Of a stretch of DNA of 64,000 nucleotides, positions 8,054 through 18,198 are shown one piece after another (within the stretch, counting starts at the first letter, position 1; each line of letters begins with the position of its first letter). The notes beneath the pieces were generated by a model. It saw only the letters and a program-made list of their open reading frames with translations. It had not been told where the DNA came from and did not search any database. The stretch is from contig NZ_LWBU01000011.1 in assembly GCF_001646665.1 (NCBI RefSeq), positions 62,001 to 126,000 of the forward strand. The letters run 5' to 3'. Source of the DNA: Streptomyces noursei. GTDB lineage: Bacteria > Actinomycetota > Actinomycetes > Streptomycetales > Streptomycetaceae. The position numbers were made by a program, and so were the translations under genes.

Positions 8054-9253
8054 ATGGATTTCGACCCGTGGTCCCCCGCCTTCGTCGCCGATCCCTACCC
8101 CGCCTACGCCGAGCTGCGCGCCCGCGGCCGGGTGCACTGGTTCGAGCCGACCCGGCAGTTCCTCGTCCCGCGCCACGCGGACGTGTCCGCGCTGCTGCGC
8201 GACCGGCGGCTGGGGCGGACGTACCGGCACCGTTTCACGGACGAGGACTTCGGCCGTACGCCGCCGCCCGCCGCTCACGAGCCGTTCCACACCCTCAACG
8301 ACCACGGGATGCTCGATCTGGAGCCGCCGGACCACACCCGCATCCGGCGCCTGGTGTCGAAGGCGTTCACCCCGCGCACGGTCGAACGGCTGCGGCCGTA
8401 CGTCCACCGGCTGGCGGACGACCTGGTGGGCTCCCTGGTCGCCGAGGGCGGGGGCGACCTGCTGGGCGCCGTCGCCGAGCCCCTGCCGGTCGCCGTGATC
8501 GCCGAGATGCTCGGCATCCCGGAGTCCGACCGGGCGCCGCTGCGGCCCTGGTCGGCCGACATCTGCGGGATGTACGAGCTGAACCCGGACGAGGAGACGG
8601 CGGCCCGTGCGGTCAGGGCGTCGGTGGAGTTCTCTGCCTACCTGCGGGAGCTGATCGCGGAGCGGCGCGCCTCGCCCGGCGACGACCTGATCAGCGCCCT
8701 GATCGCGGCCCACGACGAGGGCGACCGGCTCAGCGGGCAGGAGATGGTGTCCACCTGCGTCCTGCTGCTGAACGCCGGCCACGAGGCGACGGTCAACGCC
8801 ACGGTGGGCGGCTGGTGGACGCTCTTCCGCCACCCGGAGCAGCTGGCCGCGCTGCGCGCCGACCCGGGGCTGGTCCCCACCGCCGTGGAGGAACTGCTCC
8901 GCCACGACACCCCGCTCCAGCTCTTCGAGCGCTGGGTGCTGGACGACATCGAGATCGACGGCACCGTCCTCCCGCGCGGCTCGGAGGTGGCCCTGCTGTT
9001 CGGTTCGGCCAATCGGGACGCGGACGTCTTCGACCGCCCCGACGTCCTGGACCTGTCCCGGGCGGACAACCCCCACATCTCGTTCGGGGCGGGCATCCAC
9101 TACTGCATCGGCGCCCCGCTGGCGCGGATGGAGCTGGCCGCCTCGATGACGGCCCTGCTGCGGCGCGCCCCGGCGCTCCGGCCGGTGCGGGAACCGGAGC
9201 GCCGGCCGGGTTTCGTGATGCGGGGACTGGAGGGTCTGCTGGTCGAGGTCTGA
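8054..9253 (+). CDS. Cytochrome P450 (CYP107-like)
   Basis: A 399-aa soluble bacterial P450. The heme-binding loop FGAGIHYCIGAPLAR places the thiolate Cys at about residue 351. The I-helix oxygen-activation motif is LLNAGHEATVN. It has the HTRIRRLVSKAFTPR stretch typical of the CYP107/105 group. No ferredoxin gene adjoins it. Position between a NarL-type pair and an ABC exporter matches CYP107U1 of S. coelicolor as I remember it; the subfamily is not verified. TAAGGT (8040-8045), overlapping the upstream stop codon, lies 8 nt before the ATG and could drive a leaderless transcript. Confidence 0.93.
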   Translation: MDFDPWSPAFVADPYPAYAELRARGRVHWFEPTRQFLVPRHADVSALLRDRRLGRTYRHRFTDEDFGRTPPPAAHEPFHTLNDHGMLDLEPPDHTRIRRLVSKAFTPRTVERLRPYVHRLADDLVGSLVAEGGGDLLGAVAEPLPVAVIAEMLGIPESDRAPLRPWSADICGMYELNPDEETAARAVRASVEFSAYLRELIAERRASPGDDLISALIAAHDEGDRLSGQEMVSTCVLLLNAGHEATVNATVGGWWTLFRHPEQLAALRADPGLVPTAVEELLRHDTPLQLFERWVLDDIEIDGTVLPRGSEVALLFGSANRDADVFDRPDVLDLSRADNPHISFGAGIHYCIGAPLARMELAASMTALLRRAPALRPVREPERRPGFVMRGLEGLLVEV

Positions 9254-9284
9254 GGCCGGGCCGGCCGGGGGCCCCGGTCCTCAG
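9250..9284. terminator. Bidirectional hairpin joining two convergent stop codons
   Basis: CTGAGG-CCGGG (9250-9260) pairs with CCCGG-CCTCAG (9273-9284) with a single bulged T at 9278. The left arm contains the P450 stop (TGA 9251-9253). The right arm contains the reverse-strand stop of the ABC permease (9281-9283). One hairpin can therefore end both convergent transcripts. Confidence 0.65.
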
Positions 9285-10840
9285 CTCCGCAGGTCCCGCC
9301 GCCGGAACCCGGCCAGACCGGCCGCCACCAGCGCCGCGGCCAGGCCGGTGAGGAGCACCACCGGGGCCCAGGCCATCTCCGTGCCCGGCAGTTTCGGCAG
9401 GTGGGCGTAGGGCGACAGCTCCAGCACCGCCCGCGGGAGGTCGAGGGAGGGGCCGATCCAGCCCAGGGCCAGGCACAGGCCCGCCACGCCCCACGCCGCG
9501 ACGGCGGCCCCGGGCCACGCCCCGTACAGCAGCACCGTCAGGCCGCCGAGCACCCAGACGGCGGGGAGCTGCGCGAGCGCGGCGCCCAGCACCGGGCCGC
9601 CGTCCCGGCCGTACGCGAGGGTGAGCCCCGCCGCCGCGGCGGCCATCAGCACGGCCGCGCCGCCGAAGGCGACGGCCAGGTGGCCGGCGGCCCACCGGAG
9701 ACGGCTGACCGGACCGGCCAGGACCGGTTCGGCGCGCTGCGACGTCTCCTCGCCGTGCAGGCGGAGCACCGATCCGACGATCCAGAGCGCCGCGACCATG
9801 CCGAACAGGCCGGTCAGGGTGGCCAGGAAGGCGTTCTCCAGGCCGGCCTGCCCGCCCATCCGCTCGAAGATCCGCCGCGCCTGCTCGTTGTCGCCGACCA
9901 GGTCGCTCGCGCCCTCCACCATGCCGCCGAAGACCACGCCCGCGACCAGGAAGCCGAGCGTCCAGCCGAGGAGGGAGCCACGCTGGAGCCGCCACGCCAG
10001 GCCGCCCGCCGTGGCGATGCGGCCCTCCGCCGGACCGGGCCGCGCGGGCAGGAAGCTCATGCCGACGTCCCGGCGCCCCGCGAGCCCGTACGCCACCGCG
10101 CCCAGGACGACGGCCGCCGCCGCCATGAGCGGCGGCACCCACCAGCGCTCGCCGGCGAAGGCGCGGACGTTCTGCGCCCAGCCGATGGGGGAGGCCCAGG
10201 TCAGGGCGGGGGAGTCACCCGCGTCCCCGGCCGCCCGCAGCACGAACGCGAGGCCGAGGACCGTCGCCGTGAGGCCCTTGGCGAGCCGGGCGCTCTCGGT
10301 GAGCTGGGCGACGACGGCGGCCACGGCGGCGAAGACCATGCCGGTGCCGCCGACGGCGAGGCCGAGGGCGAGGGCGCCGCCCGCGCCTTCGCCGGCGAGC
10401 CCGGCGGTGATGATCAGGGCGACCGCGGCGTCGGCCACGAGCGCGGTGAGCAGGGCGGCGGTCAGGGGTGCCCGGCGGCCGACCCGGCCGGCGGACAGCA
10501 TCTCCTGGCGGCCCGTCTCCTCTTCCTCCCGGGTGTGCCGGACGACGATGATCAGGCTCATGACGGCGGCCAGCACCGCCGCGAAGGTGGTGTACCGCCA
10601 GGCGACCAGGGCGCCGGTCGAGTCGCCGAACACCGGCCCGTACAGCGAGCGCATCGAGCTGTTGGCGGTCATGGAGGCGGCGAGGGCGGCCCGCTCGGCG
10701 GGGGTGTCGTACAGCGCGCCCAGCGGTCCGGCGCCGCCGGCGACCATGCCGCCGGTCACCAGGGCCCACAGCGGCAGCATCAGCCGGTCGCGGCGCAGCG
10801 CCAGCCGGGTGAGGGCGGCGGTCCCGGTGTACGCGCTCAC
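9281..10840 (-). CDS. ABC-2 type exporter permease
   Basis: A 519-aa polytopic membrane protein with about twelve hydrophobic segments arranged as two similar halves, each beginning with a basic patch. This matches the fused ABC-2 exporter permeases of actinomycetes. It starts at GTG 10840, overlapping the ATPase stop by 4 nt (GTGA), so the two are translated together. With the ATPase it forms a half-transporter dimer. Substrate is unknown; lipid or drug export is typical of the family. Confidence 0.9.
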   Translation of the reverse strand: MSAYTGTAALTRLALRRDRLMLPLWALVTGGMVAGGAGPLGALYDTPAERAALAASMTANSSMRSLYGPVFGDSTGALVAWRYTTFAAVLAAVMSLIIVVRHTREEEETGRQEMLSAGRVGRRAPLTAALLTALVADAAVALIITAGLAGEGAGGALALGLAVGGTGMVFAAVAAVVAQLTESARLAKGLTATVLGLAFVLRAAGDAGDSPALTWASPIGWAQNVRAFAGERWWVPPLMAAAAVVLGAVAYGLAGRRDVGMSFLPARPGPAEGRIATAGGLAWRLQRGSLLGWTLGFLVAGVVFGGMVEGASDLVGDNEQARRIFERMGGQAGLENAFLATLTGLFGMVAALWIVGSVLRLHGEETSQRAEPVLAGPVSRLRWAAGHLAVAFGGAAVLMAAAAAGLTLAYGRDGGPVLGAALAQLPAVWVLGGLTVLLYGAWPGAAVAAWGVAGLCLALGWIGPSLDLPRAVLELSPYAHLPKLPGTEMAWAPVVLLTGLAAALVAAGLAGFRRRDLRS

Positions 10841-11727
10841 CGCCCGGTCTCCTCGTAGTGGCGGAGGAACAGCTCCTCCAGGGTGGGCGGGGTGCTGGTC
10901 AGGGACCGCACACCGCTCCGGGTCAGGCTCGTGAGCACCGCGTCCAGGCGGTCGCTCTCCACCTGGAGGCGGACGCGGCCGCCCTGGACGTCCAGGGCGT
11001 GGACGCCCGGCAGGTGGGCGAGCCCGTCGGGCGGTCCGGCGAGTTCGGCGGTGATGCTGGTGCGTGTGAGGTGGCGGAGTTCGGCGAGGGAGCCGGTCTC
11101 GACGGTGCGGCCCTTGCGGATGATGCTGACGCGGTCGCAGAGGCTTTCGACCTCGCTGAGGACGTGGGAGGACAGCAGGACCGTCCGGCCGCGTTCGCGC
11201 TCCTCGGCGACGCACCGCTTGAAGACCTCCTCCATCAGCGGGTCGAGGCCGCTGGTCGGCTCGTCGAGGATCAGCACGTCCACGTCCGAGGCGAACGCGG
11301 CGACGAGGGCGACCTTCTGCCGGTTGCCCTTGGAGTAGGTACGGCCCTTCTTGGTCGGGTCGAGTTCGAACCGGTCGACGAGTTCGGCGCGGCGGGCCGG
11401 GTCGAGGCCCCCGCGCAGCCGGCCGTACAGGTCGATGACCTCGCCGCCGGAGAGGTTGCGCCACAGCGTCACGTCGCCGGGGACGTACGCCACGTGCCGG
11501 TGCAGTCGGACGGCGTCGTGCCAGGGGTCGCGGTCCAGGAGCCGGACGGTGCCGGAGTCGGCGCGCTGGAGGCCGAGCAGGACGCGGATGGTGGTGGACT
11601 TGCCGGCGCCGTTCGGGCCGAGGAAGCCGTGGACCTCGCCGGTCGCGACGGTCAGGTCGAGCCCGTCCAGTGCGTGCGTCCGCCCGAAGGACTTGTGCAG
11701 TCCGGAGACGCTGATGGCGTTCGTCAT
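10837..11727 (-). CDS. ABC transporter ATP-binding protein
   Basis: A 296-aa ATPase of the drug/daunorubicin exporter type. Walker A is [10 protein letters not shown] (about 37-46), the signature loop is [15 protein letters not shown], Walker B is [13 protein letters not shown], and the switch His follows in [11 protein letters not shown]. The C-terminal extension ends in [14 protein letters not shown], typical of this subfamily. Its promoter faces the GbsR-like regulator across a 62-bp gap. A candidate promoter on this strand is TTAACT, 17 nt, TACCGT, which spans the dyad operator, implying local repression. Confidence 0.95.
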   Translation of the reverse strand: MTNAISVSGLHKSFGRTHALDGLDLTVATGEVHGFLGPNGAGKSTTIRVLLGLQRADSGTVRLLDRDPWHDAVRLHRHVAYVPGDVTLWRNLSGGEVIDLYGRLRGGLDPARRAELVDRFELDPTKKGRTYSKGNRQKVALVAAFASDVDVLILDEPTSGLDPLMEEVFKRCVAEERERGRTVLLSSHVLSEVESLCDRVSIIRKGRTVETGSLAELRHLTRTSITAELAGPPDGLAHLPGVHALDVQGGRVRLQVESDRLDAVLTSLTRSGVRSLTSTPPTLEELFLRHYEETGR

Positions 11728-11740
11728 GTTCGTGAACGTA

Positions 11741-11781
11741 CGGTAGTTTCACAAACTTGTGAAGTTAAGGAACCGTATAAA
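11741..11781. promoter_or_regulatory. Divergent promoters and dyad operator of the ABC exporter and its regulator
   Basis: TTCACAA-AC-TTGTGAA (11748-11763) is a perfect 7+2+7 dyad in the 62-bp divergent spacer. On the minus strand it lies between the -35-like TTAACT and the -10-like TACCGT. On the plus strand TATAAA (11776-11781) ends 8 nt before the regulator ATG, indicating a leaderless transcript. A second, imperfect dyad, GTTCGTGAAC (11729-11738), adjoins the ATPase start. A regulator bound at the centre would control both genes. Confidence 0.7.
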
Positions 11782-11789
11782 GTCGACCC

Positions 11790-12281
11790 ATGTCCCAGGA
11801 GCAGCAGAACGAGGAAACACCGGCCGCCCGCTTCGTCGAGCGCTTCGCCGCCGAGCTGACCGAGGCGGGCATGCAGCGCATGGCTGCCCGCGTCTTCGCC
11901 GCGCTGCTCGCCTCCGACAGCGGGGCGCTGACCTCCGCCGAGCTGTCGGAGCGGCTGCGGATCAGCCCGGCCGCCGTCTCCGGGGCCGTCCGCTACCTCA
12001 CCCAGATCGGCCTGGTCGGCCGTGAGCGCGAACCGGGCTCACGGCGCGACCGCTACGTGGTGCACGACGAGCAGTGGTACGAGACCTTCGCCCGCCGCGA
12101 CCAGCTGCTCACCCGCTGGGAGGCGATCCTGCGCGACGGCGCCGGGACGCTGGGGGCGGACACGGCGGCGGGCGCGCGGGTGGCCGACACGGCGGACTTC
12201 TTCGCGTTCCTCCGCGAGGGGATGGTGGAGCTGCTGGAGCGCTGGCGCGACCACCGCGCCGCCACCGCCCCGGACCGCTGA
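11790..12281 (+). CDS. GbsR/MarR-type winged-helix regulator
   Basis: A 163-aa DNA-binding protein. The winged helix spans about 25-85, with LTSAELSERLRISPAAVSGAVRYLTQIGLVGRERE as the recognition-helix and wing region. The family (GbsR-like, MarR fold) often sits divergent to the ABC exporter it represses. The short spacer contains a perfect dyad, supporting a local repressor role. The ATG at 11790 has no Shine-Dalgarno; TATAAA ends 8 nt upstream, so the mRNA is probably leaderless. Ligand unknown. Confidence 0.88.
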   Translation: MSQEQQNEETPAARFVERFAAELTEAGMQRMAARVFAALLASDSGALTSAELSERLRISPAAVSGAVRYLTQIGLVGREREPGSRRDRYVVHDEQWYETFARRDQLLTRWEAILRDGAGTLGADTAAGARVADTADFFAFLREGMVELLERWRDHRAATAPDR

Positions 12282-12296
12282 TGCGATCATGGACGG

Positions 12297-12545
12297 ATGT
12301 CCATGGCCTTGCGTCGTACCGCCGCCGTCATCGTCCTGCTCGCCGGAATCGCCCTCGGGTTCTGGGTCGTCTTCGGATCGCCCCACGACTGGGCGGGCGG
12401 CATGCGCCTGCTGAAGTTCGCCCTCGGACTGACGTCCCTGGGCATGATCACCGCCAGTGCCTGGCTGATGTTCCCCGGCTCCCCGGACGATGACGACGAC
12501 GACATCTCCCCGCACCCCATGACGGGCCCGCTGGACGCGCTGTAG
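12297..12545 (+). CDS. Small two-helix membrane protein
   Basis: An 82-aa protein with two hydrophobic segments (about 9-27 and 38-58) and an acidic run DDDDDD at 63-68. I recognise no family. It begins 16 nt after the regulator and ends 3 nt before the convergent DAGK-like gene. The ATG at 12297 is chosen; the second ATG at 12303 is possible. Confidence 0.7.
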   Translation: MSMALRRTAAVIVLLAGIALGFWVVFGSPHDWAGGMRLLKFALGLTSLGMITASAWLMFPGSPDDDDDDISPHPMTGPLDAL

Positions 12546-12548
12546 GGG

Positions 12549-13352
12549 TCATCCCACCGGCAGGGTGAGCGACCAGGCGGACGGCCGCAGCGTCCAGGTG
12601 CGGGTCCACACCGGGCCCGTCACCAGGGCGTCCGCCCGGTAGCGGAACGAGGCGCCCGAGACGGTGATCCGCGTCGCCTCCGCCCTGACCGGCTCGGCCG
12701 CCCGGGGGCGCACGACCACCTCGGCGACCCCGCCCCGGGACAGCACCGTCACGCCCTCGACCGGGTCGTCCAGGTCGCTGAGCAGCCGCCCGTCGGCCTC
12801 CACCCGCAACCGGTGCGCCCGCATCGCCGGGACGGCAGGGGCGGGGCGGACCAGCGTCCGCACCAGCGACCGGCAGGTCGTCCACACCGACGGCGGCTCG
12901 ACCACCGCCAGACCCGCCGGCCCCGCCGGGATCCGCAGCCCCCGCACCACCACGCCGTCACTGTCGTCGACCAGCAGGTCCAGCCGCCGCGCCGCCCCGT
13001 CCAGCACGGCCCGCGCGGCGGCCACCGCACCCAGCGGCACCCCCAGCGCCCCGGCCAGCTCCACACCGGCGCGCGGACCCACCGGCACCAGCGACAACGC
13101 CCCGTCCGCCAGCTCCCGCTCCCGGTGGAGCTGCGCCACCGCCCGCAGCAGCGCCCGGTCGTCGCCGATGACCACCGGCCGCCGCGAACCCCGCCGCGCG
13201 AGGGCCCGGGCGAACTCCGCCGGGGTGTCGGCGAGGCAGATCTTCGCGCTCGCCCCGGCGCGGAGCACATCCCTCGCGATCCGTACGGACTCGCCGTCGT
13301 TCCGGCGCGCTACCGCGTCGATGACGACCAGCAGCTGGTCGGGAGCCGACAC
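12549..13352 (-). CDS. Diacylglycerol-kinase-like protein with degenerate catalytic motifs
   Basis: A 267-aa protein with the overall pattern of the DAGK/LCB5 catalytic family: an N-terminal Rossmann-like half (1-105) and a beta-sandwich half with [18 protein letters not shown]. The family's nucleotide-binding GGDGT is replaced by IGDDRA (62-67), and the PLGTGND loop by VPVGPRAG (89-96). It therefore looks like a non-catalytic relative. The GTG at 13352 is the start because GAGGAAGGA stands 5 nt before it; an in-frame ATG at 13385 would place that site inside the gene. It is divergent from purA. Confidence 0.75.
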   Translation of the reverse strand: MSAPDQLLVVIDAVARRNDGESVRIARDVLRAGASAKICLADTPAEFARALARRGSRRPVVIGDDRALLRAVAQLHRERELADGALSLVPVGPRAGVELAGALGVPLGAVAAARAVLDGAARRLDLLVDDSDGVVVRGLRIPAGPAGLAVVEPPSVWTTCRSLVRTLVRPAPAVPAMRAHRLRVEADGRLLSDLDDPVEGVTVLSRGGVAEVVVRPRAAEPVRAEATRITVSGASFRYRADALVTGPVWTRTWTLRPSAWSLTLPVG

Positions 13353-13369
13353 CTCGGTCCTTCCTCGGG

Positions 13370-13422
13370 TAGCATCTTTGTGCAAGAGCCCCTTGCGCTA
13401 TTGCGCCAGGGGCTTCGTCTAT
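13370..13422 (+). promoter_or_regulatory. Promoter-like motif and hairpin with T-rich tail upstream of purA
   Basis: TAGCAT (13370-13375) could be a plus-strand -10. Just downstream GCCCCTTGCGC (13388-13398) pairs with GCGCCAGGGGC (13403-13413) with one mismatch and a TATT loop, followed by TTCGTCTATT. This is a terminator shape at the beginning of a possible purA transcript, 114 nt before the start codon. A separate 12-bp palindrome, CGTCGTACGACG, is at 13464-13475. Confidence 0.45.
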
Positions 13423-13526
13423 TCCGGGGCACCCGGTCCGACGGCTCAGGTTGTGTCGTACACCGTCGTACGACGTCCGTACTCCCCGCGCCTTGGACAT
13501 GCCCCGCCCGGAAGGGGTGTACGCCT

Positions 13527-14810
13527 GTGCCCGCACTTGTGCTGCTCGGTGCTCAGTGGGGTGACGAGGGCAAGGGAAAGGCCACCGACCTCCTCGGTGG
13601 ATCCGTTGATTATGTGGTGCGCTACCAGGGCGGCAACAACGCCGGCCACACGGTCGTCGTCGGCGACCAGAAGTACGCGCTGCACCTTCTCCCTTCCGGA
13701 ATCCTCTCCCCGGGGTGCACCCCGGTGATCGGGAACGGAGTCGTCGTCGACCCGGCGGTCCTGCTCTCCGAGCTGAGCGGACTGAACGAGCGCGGCGTCG
13801 ACACGTCGAAGCTGCTCATCAGCGGTAACGCGCACCTGATCACTCCGTACAACGTCACCCTCGACAAGGTGACGGAACGGTTCCTCGGCAAGCGCAAGAT
13901 CGGCACGACCGGGCGCGGCATCGGCCCGACGTACGCCGACAAGATCAACCGCGTCGGCATCCGCGTCCAGGACCTCTACGACGAGTCCATCCTGGAGCAG
14001 AAGGTCGAGGCGGCGCTGGAGCAGAAGAACCAGCTCCTCGCCAAGGTCTTCAACCGCCGCGCCATCGAGCCGGGCCGGATCGTCGAGGAGATGCTCCAGT
14101 ACGCGGAGCAGATCAAGCCCTTCGTCGCCGACACCACCCTGATCCTCAACAACGCCATCGACGAGGGCAAGGTCGTCCTCTTCGAGGGCGGCCAGGGCAC
14201 CCTCCTGGACGTCGACCACGGCACGTACCCCTTCGTGACCTCCTCCAACCCGACCTCCGGCGGTGCCTGCACCGGCGCGGGCGTGGGCCCCACGAAGATC
14301 AGCCGCGTCATCGGCATCCTGAAGGCGTACACCACCCGCGTGGGCGCCGGCCCGTTCCCGACCGAGCTGTTCGACGAGGACGGCGAGGCGCTGCGCCGCA
14401 TCGGCGGCGAGCGGGGCGTCACCACCGGCCGTGACCGCCGCTGCGGCTGGTTCGACGCGGTCATCGCCCGGTACGCCACCCGCGTCAACGGCCTGACGGA
14501 CTTCTTCCTCACCAAGCTCGACGTCCTCACCGGCTGGGAGCAGATCCCGGTCTGCGTCGCGTACGAGATCGACGGCAAGCGCGTCGAGGAGCTGCCCTAC
14601 TCGCAGACGGACTTCCACCACGCGAAGCCCGTCTACGAGTACCTGCCCGGCTGGTCCGAGGACATCAGCAAGGCGAAGACCTTCTCCGACCTGCCGAAGA
14701 ACGCGCAGGCGTACGTGAAGGCGCTGGAGGAGATGTCCGGCGCGCCGATCTCCGCGATCGGTGTCGGCCCCGGCCGCACCGAGACCATCGAGATCAACTC
14801 CTTCCTCTAG
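13527..14810 (+). CDS. purA: Adenylosuccinate synthetase
   Basis: A 427-aa GTP-dependent enzyme that joins IMP and aspartate to adenylosuccinate, the committed step to AMP. The N-terminal signature [18 protein letters not shown] contains the catalytic Asp. The conserved [17 protein letters not shown] and DRRCGWFD segments follow, and length is exactly that of the bacterial family. The GTG at 13527 follows GGAAGGGGTG (13510-13519). The leader holds a hairpin and a palindrome, which may be regulatory. The terminator overlaps the convergent kinase gene. Confidence 0.98.
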   Translation: MPALVLLGAQWGDEGKGKATDLLGGSVDYVVRYQGGNNAGHTVVVGDQKYALHLLPSGILSPGCTPVIGNGVVVDPAVLLSELSGLNERGVDTSKLLISGNAHLITPYNVTLDKVTERFLGKRKIGTTGRGIGPTYADKINRVGIRVQDLYDESILEQKVEAALEQKNQLLAKVFNRRAIEPGRIVEEMLQYAEQIKPFVADTTLILNNAIDEGKVVLFEGGQGTLLDVDHGTYPFVTSSNPTSGGACTGAGVGPTKISRVIGILKAYTTRVGAGPFPTELFDEDGEALRRIGGERGVTTGRDRRCGWFDAVIARYATRVNGLTDFFLTKLDVLTGWEQIPVCVAYEIDGKRVEELPYSQTDFHHAKPVYEYLPGWSEDISKAKTFSDLPKNAQAYVKALEEMSGAPISAIGVGPGRTETIEINSFL

Positions 14811-14844
14811 GCACACCCGCCCGGACCCGTGACGGGGAGCCCGG

Positions 14845-16866
<2,022 letters not shown>

Positions 16867-17021
16867 GCGAACAGAGCATGCCAGAGCCCTCGCGGCCGTC
16901 ACTCCCCGCCACACGGGCCCGCGGCCGGCTCACCGGCGGGCCGGGCGGCCGGAAAGCCGCTCCGGTCGTCGTGAATGACCGCCCCGCACGCGGGAGTTCG
17001 GTGACATCCCCAGCCAAGAAA

Positions 17022-17064
17022 AGTTGGTCTAGACCTTGACAGGTACAGACCACTCGCGCTTCGG
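17022..17064 (+). promoter_or_regulatory. Chitinase promoter with DasR-like site and direct repeat
   Basis: AGTTGGTCTAGACCTT (17022-17037) closely resembles the dre consensus bound by the GlcNAc-sensing repressor DasR. GGTCTAGACC (17026-17035) and GGTACAGACC (17042-17051) form the 10-bp direct repeat typical of Streptomyces chitinase promoters. A perfect -35, TTGACA (17036-17041), lies between the copies. The -10 is uncertain, near 17060. Confidence 0.8.
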
Positions 17065-17094
17065 TATGGCCATCCCCCACGGAAGGGCATCCTT

Positions 17095-17994
17095 ATGCTG
17101 CGACGCCTGTTGACCCCCTTCGCCGCCTTCGCGGCACTCGCCATGGCCATCGGCCTGGCCGTCCTCCTCCCCGCCACCACCGCCTCGGCCGCCGAGTGCG
17201 CGGCGCCGTGGAGTTCCTCCACCGTCTACACGGGCGGCAAGACCGCCTCGTACAACGGCCGCAACTGGCTGGCCAAGTGGTGGACCCAGAACGAGCGCCC
17301 CGGCTCGTCCGACGTCTGGTCCGACCAGGGCACCTGCGGCGGCGGCACCGACCCCGGCCCCTCCCCGTCCCCCTCGGGCTTCGTGGTGAGCGAGGCGCAG
17401 TTCAACCAGATGTTCCCGAACCGGAACGCCTTCTACACGTACAGCGGCCTGACCGCCGCGCTCAGCGCGTACCCCGGCTTCGCCAACACCGGCAGTGACA
17501 CGGTCAAGAAGCAGGAGGCCGCCGCCTTCCTCGCCAACGTCAGCCACGAGACGGGCGGCCTGGTCCACATCGTGGAGCAGAACACCGCCAACTACCCGCA
17601 CTACTGCGACCGCAACCAGCCCTACGGCTGCCCGGCCGGCCAGGCCGCCTACTACGGCCGCGGCCCGATCCAGCTCAGCTGGAACTTCAACTACAAGGCG
17701 GCCGGCGACGCCCTCGGCATCGACCTGCTGAACAACCCCCACCGCGTCGAGCGCGAGGCGCCCATCGCCTGGAAGACCGGCCTCTGGTACTGGAACACCC
17801 AGAACGGCCCCGGCACCATGACGCCCCACAACGCCATGGTCAACGGCGCCGGCTTCGGCCAGACCATCCGCTCCATCAACGGCTCCCTGGAGTGCGACGG
17901 CAAGAACCCGGCGCAGGTGCAGAGCCGCATCAACAACTACCAGCGCTTCACCCAGATCCTGGGCGTCCCCACCGGCTCGAACCTGAGCTGCTGA
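17095..17994 (+). CDS. Secreted GH19 chitinase with N-terminal chitin-binding domain
   Basis: A 299-aa secreted chitinase. Residues 1-32 are a signal peptide ending ASA. A CBM5/12-type chitin-binding domain follows (about 34-80, with AKWWT and a closing Cys), then a Gly/Pro/Ser linker. The GH19 catalytic domain covers about 97-299: SHETGG holds the proposed catalytic acid (E152), and YYGRGPIQLSWNFNY is the family signature. GGAAGG (17081-17086) precedes the ATG. The DasR-like promoter ties expression to chitin or N-acetylglucosamine. It acts outside the cell on chitin and may be antifungal (inference from the family). Confidence 0.96.
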   Translation: MLRRLLTPFAAFAALAMAIGLAVLLPATTASAAECAAPWSSSTVYTGGKTASYNGRNWLAKWWTQNERPGSSDVWSDQGTCGGGTDPGPSPSPSGFVVSEAQFNQMFPNRNAFYTYSGLTAALSAYPGFANTGSDTVKKQEAAAFLANVSHETGGLVHIVEQNTANYPHYCDRNQPYGCPAGQAAYYGRGPIQLSWNFNYKAAGDALGIDLLNNPHRVEREAPIAWKTGLWYWNTQNGPGTMTPHNAMVNGAGFGQTIRSINGSLECDGKNPAQVQSRINNYQRFTQILGVPTGSNLSC

Positions 17995-18006
17995 GACGTC
18001 CGGTGA

Positions 18007-18036
18007 GGGGCGGCCACCGGCGGGTGGCCGCCCCTT
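18007..18036 (+). terminator. Terminator after the chitinase
   Basis: A perfect 12-bp stem, GGGGCGGCCACC (18007-18018) with GGTGGCCGCCCC (18023-18034), has a 4-nt loop and TT after it. The stem and loop are almost identical to the terminator at 21251. Confidence 0.85.
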
Positions 18037-18198
18037 CGTCGATCCCGCCCGAAAGTGCCTGACGTGACGCCCGGGGCCGCTGTTACGATCGCCGCGTCTT
18101 GTGGGGGAGGGTGCGGCCGGGGGGCCGGGCAGGACACGTCAGCCGTGGCGAGTCGCCGCGCCGTCTTCCCCGCTTCTTCGGTTCCTGGGAGGGGCCCC

